Positions 51,625-60,923 of a stretch of 64,000 bases of DNA are shown piece after piece. The translations under genes and the position numbers were made by a program. This DNA is from a candidate division WS6 bacterium OLB21 (GTDB lineage: Bacteria; Patescibacteriota; Dojkabacteria; B142; OLB20), in NCBI GenBank assembly GCA_001567305.1, contig JYPD01000012.1:1-64000 (forward strand), read 5' to 3'. How positions within the stretch are numbered: position 1 is the first letter of the stretch; the number at the start of each line of letters is the position of its first letter. A model generated the notes under the pieces. It was given only the letters and a program-made list of their open reading frames with translations, did not search any database and was not told the DNA's origin.

Positions 51625-52876
51625 TTATACTAATTCAAGAATCATTCTAGCTAAAGCCAAAGGTGTGACATCTGAAGGATCAATTATTCTACCTGTCTGA
51701 TCTTCGATATCTACCAATTGATTTGGAAACAACATTGATGTTTTTGGATATTTTCTGAAAGGTAAAACCTGTAACCAAGGATGCTCGAGTAGCACTTGTC
51801 TAACCTCTGGTAAAGCAGAGCCTCCACCACATAAGTAAAACTGAGTCGGGTACTTGTCGAGATCATCAAGTTCTTCTAAAGAAAGCTCTACTCCTTCGGC
51901 CCAAATGTTTATATCTTTCTTAAGTGCTTTTCTAATTTGAATTTCTTTGTCTTTGGTAAGTTTTCCGTCTGCATATTCAATCTTCATTTGCTCTGCGTCA
52001 TGAAGCTCAAGATCTAGGTCTTTTTGAATTCTTCGTGAAAATACTCTGCCCCCGAAAGCAAACATTTTTGTTCCGACTATTCCACCTTGGTCAACAACCG
52101 CCACATCTGTTGTTCCTCCTCCGACATCGATTATGACTGCGCTAAATTCTTTACTGCGTGCTCCTTTTATTGCTCTGGCAATTGCGTATGGTTGAACCTC
52201 GATGCTTAGAACTTCTAGTCCAAGACTGGCTGCAATCTCTTTGAGAGAATTAACATGCAGCGAAGGTGCAAAAGTCGAAAAAACACGATAGGTAACTTCT
52301 GAACCGGTAAAGCCAAGTGGATTGTCAACTTTTACTCCGTCAATATATGTAGCATTAATTTTGCTGTTCAGCTCCTGCAAGGCAGCAACTGGAATCCCAA
52401 TATCTTCTGCAATATCTGTTGCGGCATCGGCAAAGGCTTGTTGCTTAACATGGGCAATAACTTCTGCCATCTCTGTTTCGTCAATCTTGCTGTCGGGATC
52501 TTCTCTGGTATAGTCAGCCATAATTGTGATTCCCTGCACAAGTTCTCCGGCAATACCCATAACTGTTCTAGTTGGGATAGCGTTCGGTAGGGCTCTTCGC
52601 CCTCTGGTAAGTTTTATTGGCAATGGCATCCGCATCAAGAAGAGCTTCGCCAATAGCACGATCACAGGCGCTGATTACATTCTCGAGATTAACAATCATG
52701 GCACCCTGCATGGCACTGCTATGCTGTCTGACTTTTGAATATCCTTTGATGGCAATCTTAAGGCTAGTGAAATCCACCGAAAACAAAGCAGCCTTAACAA
52801 ATTCGGTTCCGATATCTAGAGCTAGATATATGTCTTCTTGTTGAGTTTTTGGGCTTTTGCGAAAAAAAGGCAACAT
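51625..52876 (-). CDS. PilM/FtsA-like actin-fold ATPase (frame break)
   Basis: 416 residues of the actin/Hsp70 superfamily. Phosphate-1 motif IYLALDIGTEFVKAALF, an SHS2-like subdomain (GVKVDNPLGFTGSEVTYRVFSTFA), phosphate-2 IIDVGGGTTDVAVV and adenosine motif YLCGGGSALPEV are in order. PilM-like proteins organise type IV pilus or related envelope complexes at the inner membrane. The frame breaks in the T4 run 52612-52615. Removing one base restores NKLTRGRRALPN. It is first in a three-gene operon. Confidence 0.82.
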
Positions 52877-52879
52877 AAC

Positions 52880-52898
52880 AACTGTATTATGTACAGTT
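52880..52898. promoter_or_regulatory. Palindrome at the PilM-operon promoter
   Basis: AACTGTA-TTATG-TACAGTT is a perfect 7-base inverted repeat just upstream of the PilM-like start, overlapping -10-like TATTAT/TATAAT sequences. A candidate operator. Confidence 0.4.
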
Positions 52899-53086
52899 AT
52901 TATAATACAGGATTAGAGCAAATGTGTCTTGACCAGATAAGATCCTCTCGAAGTGAAATAATATAGGCCCTTCATGAATCTAAAAGAATACTCTTATCTG
53001 TATTCTCTAGATATTAATCCCCTCCATTATAAGCTAATTCAATCAAGACTATATTGCCGTAACTGTTATATAGAAATCGTCCTTAA

Positions 53087-53135
53087 TGATATAATCTAGG
53101 CAGAATTTGGAATTTCGAACATTATTGTATATAAT
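53087..53135 (+). promoter_or_regulatory. Two tandem promoters for the methyltransferase gene
   Basis: An extended -10 TGATATAAT at 53087-53095, and a second set TTGGAA (53107-53112), 17-base spacer, TATAAT (53130-53135). The ATG is at 53156, 21 bases after the second -10. Confidence 0.6.
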
Positions 53136-53155
53136 TGATATAGATATATACATTC

Positions 53156-54214
53156 ATGGGATCACCAGATATTACACCAGGAATAATAATTGGAAAATTA
53201 GAAGCACCACAAGAGACAATTGCTTCTCAACGACCCGATGAAGATCAAGCTTCAAGGGTTAATATTCTGGGACAGTTACATGGTATTACCCCTGAGCAGA
53301 TAAGAAATTTTAAAGAAGCAATTCCTCTTGCTAATTATTACAATGGCGTTGACCCAGTAATAATGCTTGATCTTGCAGCAGGAACAGGTTTTGTTGCCGA
53401 ACAAATTGCTCAACATGCCATAGATACAGGTATACCGGTAACCATGCATACAATCGAGATTAATCATGCTATGAATGCAGTAGCAAGAGCAAGAATAGAA
53501 TCCTTTCTTGGAGTAGATCCAAGTAGGCGAGATCTCTTTTCTATGCTAGCTCACGATGGAGATATTACAACACAAGGCGGAATTGAGAGATTAGCAAAAC
53601 TGCGGGAAGCGAGTGTTGATATAGTCAGCATTAAAATGGGTTTGCATGAAATGCCGATGGCAAACAAGAGGGAATTATTAAAAGATGTTTATCGTGTTTT
53701 AAAACCGGGAGGCAGATTGGTTTCTTGGGATGTCTTTGTTCCAGAGAGGACTAATGGCACACCTGCCATTGAATATACACGCTTTATTGCGGAAAAAGAT
53801 CGAATTGCAGGTAGAGGGTCAATGGCAATAAGAAGAGAGTTCCATACAAAAGGTGAATTAAAAAGATTACTTACTCAGGCAGGATTTAATCAAGAGATGA
53901 TTAGTATGTCGCAGTACAGTTGGGTCAGAACCTGGGACACCATAGAAAGGTGGTTCTTTGAGCTGGGAAACGAAAATCCGTCAAACTTAATAAGATTAAA
54001 CCAGGCAGCAACGGATTATATTGGACGCTATGACGAATCAATGCTAGGTGATTCAGCTTTTACTGGCACTCTTCGGGAGTATATGGATTTGCATTATACC
54101 AATGGTGGCTTTGACGGAACAGGTATTGATCCAATATTGGCGGATAGACAATATGTAGTCACTGGCTATAGTTTTGAAATTGGAAGCGGAATAAGTATCG
54201 CTATCAAGAAATAG
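53156..54214 (+). CDS. SAM-dependent class I methyltransferase
   Basis: 352 residues. A Rossmann methyltransferase with motif I MLDLAAGTGFVAEQIA (about 68-83), an acidic residue at the end of strand 2 (TIEIN), and motif post-I DIVSIKMGLHEMPMANKRELLKDVYRVLKPGGRLVSWD (about 160-195). The C-terminal part (about 200-352) is an unusual helical extension. The substrate is not evident. The gene has its own promoters and is followed, after 73 bases with another promoter, by the deoxyribosyltransferase-like gene. Confidence 0.78.
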   Translation: MGSPDITPGIIIGKLEAPQETIASQRPDEDQASRVNILGQLHGITPEQIRNFKEAIPLANYYNGVDPVIMLDLAAGTGFVAEQIAQHAIDTGIPVTMHTIEINHAMNAVARARIESFLGVDPSRRDLFSMLAHDGDITTQGGIERLAKLREASVDIVSIKMGLHEMPMANKRELLKDVYRVLKPGGRLVSWDVFVPERTNGTPAIEYTRFIAEKDRIAGRGSMAIRREFHTKGELKRLLTQAGFNQEMISMSQYSWVRTWDTIERWFFELGNENPSNLIRLNQAATDYIGRYDESMLGDSAFTGTLREYMDLHYTNGGFDGTGIDPILADRQYVVTGYSFEIGSGISIAIKK

Positions 54215-54230
54215 TTAACAAATACTGCTA

Positions 54231-54259
54231 TTTACTTACTATATACATTGTTATATAAT
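54231..54259 (+). promoter_or_regulatory. Strong promoter for the 54288 gene
   Basis: TTTACT (54231-54236), exactly 17 bases, TATAAT (54254-54259). It is identical in both hexamers and spacer length to the promoter at 16727-16755. The leader to ATG 54288 is about 20 bases. Confidence 0.75.
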
Positions 54260-54287
54260 AATACTCAATATATATTAACTCTTCATT

Positions 54288-54880
54288 ATGAAGGCAGCAA
54301 TAATTGGAGCAAAACTTAACAATAAGTCAAATATAGAGGCTCAAATAATAAAAAAGGCACTACAAGAAAAAGGGCGTATCTGTTGACTTCTCTTATTACG
54401 AAACCAATACCGATCACGATGCAATTAATCTCGAAGAAACACACAAAAGAAACCAAAAGTTAATAAAAAAATGCTGACTTCTTAATTGCAGAGGCAACCG
54501 AATACAGCAGCGGAATCGGATACCTAATTGCTAATGCCCTTAGCCAGAAAAAACCAGTACTGGCTTTGCATAACATTGATAAAAACCCTAATCCTTCAAA
54601 TATTATTAAAGCAAGTGCATCTTCAAAACTATTAACTTTTGCTGAGTATAAAGACAATACAACAATAGAAAAAGCAACAGTTGATTTTGTATACTCAGTA
54701 AAATCAATGCTTGATACCAAATTCATCCTCATCATCTCTCCAGAGATTGAGAGATATCTAGAATGGGTATCAGATAACCGCAGAATGCATAAGGCACAAG
54801 TCGTGCGCAGAGCCGTTGAAGACACTATGGAAAAAGACAAAGAGTACAAGGACTATTTGAAGAAGGAATACGGAATTTAA
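54288..54880 (+). CDS. Nucleoside 2-deoxyribosyltransferase-like protein with RHH-like tail (frame breaks)
   Basis: 196 residues after repair. The N-terminal domain (about 1-135) has the Rossmann-like plan of nucleoside 2-deoxyribosyltransferases and related base-transfer enzymes (MKAAIIGAKLNN; ADFLIAEATEYSSGIGYLIANAL with the catalytic-type Glu). The C-terminal 55 residues (KFILIISPEIERYLEWVSDNRRMHKAQVVRRAVED) look like a ribbon-helix-helix DNA-binding fold. Two frame breaks, one extra G at 54372-54374 and one extra A in the A7 run 54465-54471, separate the parts. Convergent with the Lon-like gene across a shared terminator. Confidence 0.68.
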
Positions 54881-54891
54881 GTTATGTGATT

Positions 54892-54920
54892 AAGGGCGGG
54901 GCCTTTGGCCCCGCCCTTTT
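54892..54920. terminator. Bidirectional terminator between convergent genes
   Basis: AAGGGCGGGGCC-TTT-GGCCCCGCCCTT, a 12-bp stem, with T run on the plus side and A run before it, serving the 54288 gene and the Lon-like gene. Confidence 0.93.
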
Positions 54921-54925
54921 CGTTC

Positions 54926-56095
54926 TTAGGATACAATACCTATCTCTTCTGGAATGTATTCCCTGAAATTGGCAACAGTTATTTCAAATCTTTCACCTTC
55001 TCCCATTACTATTCTTTTAGCAACTTTGCGCACCAAAGTGGTAAGAGTTCTTTCAAGCTCACGAATACCAGCATCGAACCCCAAAGGCCTAATTAAAAGT
55101 GGCCAGACATCTTCTGCAAACACAATCCTGTCTGCCTCTAACCCTGAATTCTCTAAAACCTTTGGAAGCAGGTAGTCTCTGGCAATATGCATTTTTTCGT
55201 CGTCACTGTAACTAATCATTCTAACTACTTCAAGACGATCAAGTAGAGCTGCACTAATTCCGCCAAGGTTATTTGCGGTAGCCACAAAAATAACATTTGA
55301 TAAATCAATCGGATAATCAAGATAATTATCTCTGAATGTTGAGTTCTGCTCTGGATCAAGGATCTCTAGTAGTGCGGCCATTACATCTGCTCTTGAATTT
55401 TCACTAACTTTATCAACCTCATCCATAAGAATCATTGGATTCATGACGCCGGTTCTAGTTAATGCCTTTATTACCTGACCTGGCTCTGCGTCTGGTTCAC
55501 CTCTAGATCGACCCCTAAGTTCGGTTACCCCAGACAAACCTCCTAAAGATATTCTGACAAACTTTCTGCCCAAAGCCACCGAAATAGACTTTGCGATAGA
55601 GGTTTTACCGATACCTTGAATACCAACTAAACAAAGAATCGGTGCATGTGAAGAACTACCTTGCAGTCTGGCCATTTCTTCAGGGTGTCCACTTTGACTG
55701 GCAGCCATGGCCTGCTCTTTTCGAAGCCTTAAATTAAGCATGGCAACATATTCAAGCATCCTTTCTTTAATATTTTCTACACCGTAATGCGTCTTGTCTA
55801 ACTGTGCCTTAACTCTCTGCAAATCTAGATCATCGGTTGTGTATTTGCCCCAAGGCACATTTGTAATCCAGCCTATATATTTTTCTACTGTTTCGTACTC
55901 TTTGGAAAAAGATCCATACTTAACCATCTTGTGCAATCTTTGCAACATTCCCATACCCTTCTCGAACAATTCTCGAGGCATCGGAGTCTCGGAAATCCTT
56001 TTCATGAGGAGATTTATTTCTTCGATATCACTTATCGCCTGGTTGTTTTGGGTGGGTTGTACTATTGGTGCGACTGGCGCTACTGGTTGCTGCAT
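54926..56095 (-). CDS. Lon-like AAA+ ATPase without protease domain
   Basis: 389 residues. A P/Q/V-rich N terminus (about 1-20), a Lon-type helical linker (about 25-140; ELFEKGMGMLQRLHKM, WITNVPWGKYTTDDLDL) and the AAA+ module with Walker A GIQGIGKTS, GRKFVRISLGGLS, Walker B ILMDEVDK and GIRELERTL. Translation ends at IPEEIGIVS, where Lon's Ser-Lys protease domain would begin. The pore loop is GEPDAEPG in place of the usual TYIGxMPG. The N-terminal LAN domain is also missing. The start is ATG 56093-56095, just after the L25 terminator. An unfoldase or scaffold role is possible. Confidence 0.82.
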   Translation of the reverse strand: MQQPVAPVAPIVQPTQNNQAISDIEEINLLMKRISETPMPRELFEKGMGMLQRLHKMVKYGSFSKEYETVEKYIGWITNVPWGKYTTDDLDLQRVKAQLDKTHYGVENIKERMLEYVAMLNLRLRKEQAMAASQSGHPEEMARLQGSSSHAPILCLVGIQGIGKTSIAKSISVALGRKFVRISLGGLSGVTELRGRSRGEPDAEPGQVIKALTRTGVMNPMILMDEVDKVSENSRADVMAALLEILDPEQNSTFRDNYLDYPIDLSNVIFVATANNLGGISAALLDRLEVVRMISYSDDEKMHIARDYLLPKVLENSGLEADRIVFAEDVWPLLIRPLGFDAGIRELERTLTTLVRKVAKRIVMGEGERFEITVANFREYIPEEIGIVS

Positions 56096-56097
56096 AT

Positions 56098-56131
56098 AAA
56101 AAAGCCATATACAACAGTATATGGCTTTTAG
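56098..56131 (-). terminator. Rho-independent terminator after rplY
   Basis: AAAAGCCATATAC-AACA-GTATATGGCTTTT, a 13-bp stem, followed on the minus strand by further U (A-run 56098-56103). Confidence 0.85.
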
Positions 56132-56147
56132 CAACAAGTCTCAATTA

Positions 56148-56802
56148 TTAGCTCTCAGCTTTTGCAGTTTCTTCTGCAGGAGCTGCTTCTACACCTTCTC
56201 CTTCAGCAACTTCACCTTCTGTCTCTGTAGCCTCTTCTTCAAGAGTCTTTTGAGGTGCTGCAATATATGCTATGACCGAAGATTCAAGGTCTGCAGCGTC
56301 AAGTTCCACTCCCTTTGGTAGTTCGATATCCTTAGCATGAATTGAATCACCAACCTGCTCTAATTTTGAGATATCAACAACAAATTCAGAAGGAAGGTCG
56401 TCTGGAAGACAGTAAACTGTAAGTTCGTCTACCTGATTAACAAGCAATCCTAGGTTATTTTTTACTGCAGGTGATTCACCGGTAATCACAACAGGAATAT
56501 CGGCCATAATTGGCTTGGTCATATCTACCTGATAGAGAGATACGCTGATCACCTCTTGAGAAAGAGGATCTGTTTGCACCTCTTTAACGAGTGCTCGACC
56601 CGACTTCTTATCGTCTACGCTAAGATCGATTAGGTTGCTGTATCCAACTTTGTCGAATAGCTTATTGAACACCTTGGCATCGATTTCAAAAGAAATCGGC
56701 TCTGTTTTTGGTCCATAAACAGACCCAGGAATTTTTTCCTTCTTTTCTTAGGTGCTTTACCTTTTTGCCGCTCACCTTACGGCTTGAAACATTTAGCTTC
56801 AT
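56148..56802 (-). CDS. rplY: Ribosomal protein bL25, CTC/TL5 type (frame break)
   Basis: 217 residues. The N-terminal bL25 5S-rRNA-binding domain begins MKLNVSSRKVSGKKVKHLRKEGKIPGSVYG, and is joined to a C-terminal CTC beta domain (about 95-185) with an acidic Glu/Ala tail. The frame breaks in the T6 run 56732-56737. Removing one base restores the IPGSVYG motif, which is diagnostic for the family. The gene ends before a strong terminator. Confidence 0.9.
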
Positions 56803-56830
56803 GAATTCTTCTTAACAATAATGATAAAAA

Positions 56831-57316
56831 CTAGGCAGCCTTTTTAATAATAATTCTTCTGTCTTCACCTTCTCCGACACTTTCTGTAACTATCCCTTCT
56901 TCTTGTTTTAAACACATATGCACCACTCTGCGTTCAGAAGGTTTCATAGGAGGAAGTTCCATTTCTTGACCTGACTCCTTAACCTGATCTGCCGCTCTGA
57001 GAGCATAGCTTTTTAAATATCGTTCCCTGCTTTCTTTATAATCGTTTACCTCGAGCAGAATTCTAATATCGTCTTCTACCTGTAATTCTTTTGATAACAT
57101 CAAGCCGAGAATTACCTGTATTGATTCAAGGTTTTTTCCGTGATGACCAATCAGCTCGTTAAGATTGTCTCCTAGAAACTGAATGTTCACATAAGTAACA
57201 TTGCGTCCGTTATCGTCATCTCCGAAAGAAACTTTAACTTCTGCATCGAGACCCAACTGAGTAAGAAAATCTTCTGCCAGACTCTTAGCTGTGCTTAATA
57301 TCTGCTCATCCTTCAT
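56831..57316 (-). CDS. khpB: KhpB/Jag (EloR) RNA-binding protein
   Basis: 161 residues from ATG 57314-57316. A KH domain (about 30-105, with IGHHGKNLESIQVILGLM, the GxxG-type loop) and an R3H domain (about 105-160, with ERRVVHMCL). The usual Jag N-terminal domain is reduced. KhpB pairs with KhpA and binds small RNAs and mRNAs controlling elongation and division. The start overlaps the YidC stop by 11 bases, matching the yidC-jag order seen across bacteria. Confidence 0.92.
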   Translation of the reverse strand: MKDEQILSTAKSLAEDFLTQLGLDAEVKVSFGDDDNGRNVTYVNIQFLGDNLNELIGHHGKNLESIQVILGLMLSKELQVEDDIRILLEVNDYKESRERYLKSYALRAADQVKESGQEMELPPMKPSERRVVHMCLKQEEGIVTESVGEGEDRRIIIKKAA

Positions 57317-58598
57317 GTTCAGGTGATTTAGATTTAGAACTAAAATGCGCAAAAACTTTATCACGATTAGTGATAAGCTGCTCGATTATAGCAAATGCGC
57401 TCTGTCCAGTCCAGAAGAGGCTTACACCAGTAGGAAATATACTCGCCCCACCCAGAAAGCCCAAGGACATAAGTATTGTTATGACAGGAAAGATGAACAT
57501 CATCTGTTTTGTTGAAGACTGCATCAACTCTGCAAAATCAGGTTCCTCTACCTTGCCGTCTTCTTTCTTTTTTATTTTTTTTTTGTCTGGTTTATCACTC
57601 TTCTCTTCTTCTGGCTTGGCAAAGGTAGAAAAGCCCATCTGAATTCTTGAAGAGATGTATTGAGTCACACCTACAGCAACCGATATAACAATATACGGCA
57701 TGACGACAGCAAGATTAGAAAAACCATAATCTGTTGCCACTCTAGACAAATCTGCCCCAATGAATTCGAGATTGAGAGCGGTTCCCTGAGTGTAGGAGTA
57801 TTCATCGTTCTCTAGTTCTATTCCATTTATGGAAATGACCAGCTTTTCGTATTCAATGGTTTGCATTGATGGTGGCCTTAGAAAAACATTAAGCTCTTTA
57901 ACATCTGAGGATAAAACTTGGCCATTTTGGAAGTTTTTTACAAAGATGGCAATGTTTGCCAACCTTTGCTCGGCAAGTTTTTTGTCTTTCTCTGCTATTT
58001 GCTCCTCGTTCAAATTATTAGTTTTGTCGTTAATGCTGTCTTGTAAATCTTTAGTCCTGTCAGTGTCGTTTGTCCTTGCAAATGTGAACGATTGCTCAAG
58101 AACTGCGCCATCAGAGGCGGCAACCTTAAAATCAATAGTTTGAAGATCTTCTGTAAATTCTTCGGGCAACTTTATTGTAACTGAGTCTTCTGGGAGTTTA
58201 AGAGCTTCGACATAGGCGACCTCGTTATAAGCATGAACACCTTGATTAACAAGATTAATAATCACATTTCTAACTTGGACAAGTAGAATGATGACAATTA
58301 TCAGGTTTAGACATCCGCCAAGTTGCCCCGGAAGAAATTCTGCCTGAAGCTTTGCCATCTCTTTTGCTAATGCTTCTTGATCGTTCTTATATTTATCTTT
58401 TACTTCTTTTGTTTTCTTCTGAAATTCTTTGCTTTTCTCTGCTGACTTCATTTGCTTTCTTGTCAGCGGAAATGTGATCAGCTTAGCAATTAAAGCGACA
58501 AGCAGAATCGCGATGCCTAGATTCTCTACTAATAGCTGATAGATCAGCATCAGCAGATTAAATATCGGAACATAAAAAAAGTTGTGAAATATATCCAT
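57306..58598 (-). CDS. yidC: YidC/OxaI membrane protein insertase
   Basis: 430 residues. An N-terminal membrane helix, the YidC conserved core with KLITFPLTRKQMKSAEKSKEFQKK (positively charged cytoplasmic loop with the family's KxxxS-type repeat), an unusually long outer loop of about 130 residues (about 130-280) and later helices with FPVITILMSLGFLGGASIFPTGVSLFWTGQSAF. It inserts membrane proteins with or without SecYEG. The long outer loop between the first two core helices is larger than in typical Gram-positive YidC. Confidence 0.92.
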   Translation of the reverse strand: MDIFHNFFYVPIFNLLMLIYQLLVENLGIAILLVALIAKLITFPLTRKQMKSAEKSKEFQKKTKEVKDKYKNDQEALAKEMAKLQAEFLPGQLGGCLNLIIVIILLVQVRNVIINLVNQGVHAYNEVAYVEALKLPEDSVTIKLPEEFTEDLQTIDFKVAASDGAVLEQSFTFARTNDTDRTKDLQDSINDKTNNLNEEQIAEKDKKLAEQRLANIAIFVKNFQNGQVLSSDVKELNVFLRPPSMQTIEYEKLVISINGIELENDEYSYTQGTALNLEFIGADLSRVATDYGFSNLAVVMPYIVISVAVGVTQYISSRIQMGFSTFAKPEEEKSDKPDKKKIKKKEDGKVEEPDFAELMQSSTKQMMFIFPVITILMSLGFLGGASIFPTGVSLFWTGQSAFAIIEQLITNRDKVFAHFSSKSKSPEHEG

Positions 58599-58621
58599 TT
58601 ATTGGGATTAAACGATAGATT

Positions 58622-59024
58622 CTAACAGATTTGCTTATTATACACATCTACGCAAGTTTTTTTTTGATATTCGATCGCTTTGTTTGTAAGATCGAGAGCC
58701 TCGTCGATTTGCCCGTTTTCTATTTAGTTTTTTCACTTTATCTTCAACGGCTTGTTTTAACTTTTGTTCATATTCAATCATAATGGGGACAACCGCCCTG
58801 CTTAGTTCTTCGAAATGATCGTCGAGTGTGGGAATTACTTCGATTAACCTTTGATAGTCAATGCCTTTTGGTAGCTTTTCTAAAACCAGCTTTGCAATAT
58901 CTGTTGCCCTTTGCTCGGTCATTTCTCCTCCTTCTACCTGCTTAGAGATAATTTCTAGAATAGATTGCTGAACTCTTTCTCTAAGTTGATCGGCTTTTTG
59001 TTGTTCGTTGTTTTGATTATCCAT
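58622..59024 (-). CDS. Small helical protein of unknown function (frame break)
   Basis: 133 residues, soluble and strongly helical, rich in K, E, Q and I. The frame breaks near 58723-58725; removing one base replaces an odd Arg-rich end with a natural one, LIENGQIDEALDLTNKAIEYQKKTC, and moves the stop to 58622-58624. It starts 3 bases after the stop of the coiled-coil gene at 59028, so it is in the same operon. No family recognised. Confidence 0.6.
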
Positions 59025-59027
59025 AGT

Positions 59028-59376
59028 TTATTGTGTTTGTCTATTAGGAACCATGACATCTTCAATTTCGTCAACATTCTTGTAGATTAGAGCTAGTGCC
59101 TTCATGATTTCTTTAACATTAACATCATTATACTCTACAAGTTTTTTTTGTGTGCTCAACTTCTCGCAGAATTCTATTAATTAATTCTTCTCTTTTTACA
59201 GATTGATTCAAAACATCGGTGACTTGCTCGTGCAAGAGTTTTCCTTGCGAAATACCCAATTCTCGTTTTAAATCCTCAACGGTTCTTTTTAGTTCACGCA
59301 ATTCTGGAAAAACTGTGTCCCACTGTCGTTTAAGATTATTAAAATCATTGATTAATTGTTGAAGTTTTGGATCCAT
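59028..59376 (-). CDS. Small coiled-coil protein of unknown function (frame break)
   Basis: 115 residues. Residues 1-75 form a coiled coil (LQQLINDFNNLKRQWDTVFPE), and the C-terminal 40 residues are recovered by removing one base from the T8 run 59142-59149, giving KKLVEYNDVNVKEIMKAL up to TAA 59028-59030. It begins 2 bases after the DHH phosphoesterase stop. No family recognised; it may be a partner of that enzyme. Confidence 0.6.
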
Positions 59377-59378
59377 TA

Positions 59379-60323
59379 TTAATCTATTATTTGCTGGTCT
59401 AAATAATTACGCATCTCTTGAGCAATTTTAGCTAAATCTGAATTAGCCGGCAAAGCAAATCCACAGGCGCCCTTGTGTCCTCCTGCACTACTAGGACTAA
59501 TACTCTTTGCCATATTTAGTAGGTCGTATTCTTTTGCTTCTGGGTTAATGGTATTTCTATACAAACCAATCTTTACACGATTATCTTTTGCGGGCTTTGC
59601 TATGGCAATTGCTGATATATCTTTGTGTTTTGAGACAAACAAATAGCTATGTAGCTTTAAATCTTCAGCGTAAGAGCTAAAGTCAATAAACAATAGGTCT
59701 CCCAGCAATGTTTCGTGCTTACTGGCATAACTTTGTGCCTGCTCTTGTTTGGATCTTGTTTCTTGCAGATAAGTCTTAATCGCTTGGTTATTCCAAACGG
59801 TTTGGGGTGAATATTTGCTGAATAATTGAACAAGCAACTGGTTAATTGCATGGTTATTTCGATCAATTGACAGGGCAATATCTAATAAGGGTGATCTCTG
59901 CTCAATATCTGCCAAACTGATTTTACCTCCGTCGATTTTATCGACTTCTTGAATATAGTCTGCAAACAACGACAGATCAGAAACATGCTTAAAATACTCA
60001 TATACTATCCGTGAGGCACTGTCTGCAAATTGCCATCTCCCCGGGAAAGATTCGGTTTCGGGCTTATTGCTGTCATGATGGTCAAAATACAGTCCGCAGC
60101 CTTCAATATACATTAGGTCAGAAATTACTGTTTTGCTGTCAATCCCAGTAACAAGTTCACCAGCTCGTATTTGCGCTGATTCGGTTAGATAAACTTCTGC
60201 CTGTTGATAGACATTAAGAAGGATTGCCGCACAAACGATTCCGTCAAGATCACTATCTGAAAGAATCTTGTTGATTTCATACATTCCTGGGGCTGCTGGA
60301 TCGTATCCGTAAACTTTGCTCAA
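59379..60323 (-). CDS. DHH-family phosphoesterase
   Basis: 314 residues. The DHH domain carries DSDLDG (motif I), a metal-site Asp in ISDLMY, the DHH motif FDHHDS and a late Asp in EVDKIDGG. The C-terminal DHHA1 domain has GGHKGACGF. Relatives are nanoRNases, cyclic-di-AMP hydrolases and exopolyphosphatases. Without further data the substrate is uncertain. No membrane or sensory domain is attached. Confidence 0.87.
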   Translation of the reverse strand: MSKVYGYDPAAPGMYEINKILSDSDLDGIVCAAILLNVYQQAEVYLTESAQIRAGELVTGIDSKTVISDLMYIEGCGLYFDHHDSNKPETESFPGRWQFADSASRIVYEYFKHVSDLSLFADYIQEVDKIDGGKISLADIEQRSPLLDIALSIDRNNHAINQLLVQLFSKYSPQTVWNNQAIKTYLQETRSKQEQAQSYASKHETLLGDLLFIDFSSYAEDLKLHSYLFVSKHKDISAIAIAKPAKDNRVKIGLYRNTINPEAKEYDLLNMAKSISPSSAGGHKGACGFALPANSDLAKIAQEMRNYLDQQIID

Positions 60324-60362
60324 TTTAAATCAATAATCTGTTAGATTATAACATTCAAATCT

Positions 60363-60923
60363 TTAGGCAACTAAACTTTCGCGTCCGGATTTAAGAATCT
60401 TTGCTTTCTTTACAAGATCTAGGACTGCTTTCTCGACTTCAGTTGCAATTTGAGGGTTAAGTAGCTCTCCAGACTCATCAAATTGTTCTTGTACTTTGTA
60501 AAAATGGATATCTCTGGAGCCGACATAAATATCAAGAGCCCGAAGTACCGGCAACAATGCTTCAATTACCCGAACTCCACCCCACATACCGCTAGACACA
60601 CCTGCGATTATTGCCGGCTTAATTCGATAAGGAGACAGATCCTTCTCTGCATCAAGGATTCGTTTCAATGATGGAGGAAAACTGTGGTTGTATTCTGGAG
60701 TTACAAAAATAAAACCATCTGCTTGTTTTATCTTCTCTTGAAAGTCCGGATTAAGAGAAGCGGTTCCATCTTCGGGTAGATTAAGATTACGCGGGTCGAT
60801 AATTTCGGTTGTAATATCTTCTGAGATTTGTACAACAATCTTTTCTACAGCCTTGGCTGCAAGCTCTGACATTCTACCTTCTCTGGTTGTTCCAAGAATT
60901 ATTGGGAGATAAATCTTATTCAT
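60363..60923 (-). CDS. NAD(P)H-dependent FMN reductase
   Basis: 186 residues of the flavodoxin-like fold. An N-terminal phosphate-binding loop LGTTREGRMSE, the FMN/ring motif TPEYNHSFPPSLKR and GVSSGMWGGVRV are all in place. Such enzymes reduce quinones, azo dyes or iron complexes and help in redox balance. It overlaps the preceding anchored-protein gene by 8 bases. Confidence 0.88.
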   Translation of the reverse strand: MNKIYLPIILGTTREGRMSELAAKAVEKIVVQISEDITTEIIDPRNLNLPEDGTASLNPDFQEKIKQADGFIFVTPEYNHSFPPSLKRILDAEKDLSPYRIKPAIIAGVSSGMWGGVRVIEALLPVLRALDIYVGSRDIHFYKVQEQFDESGELLNPQIATEVEKAVLDLVKKAKILKSGRESLVA

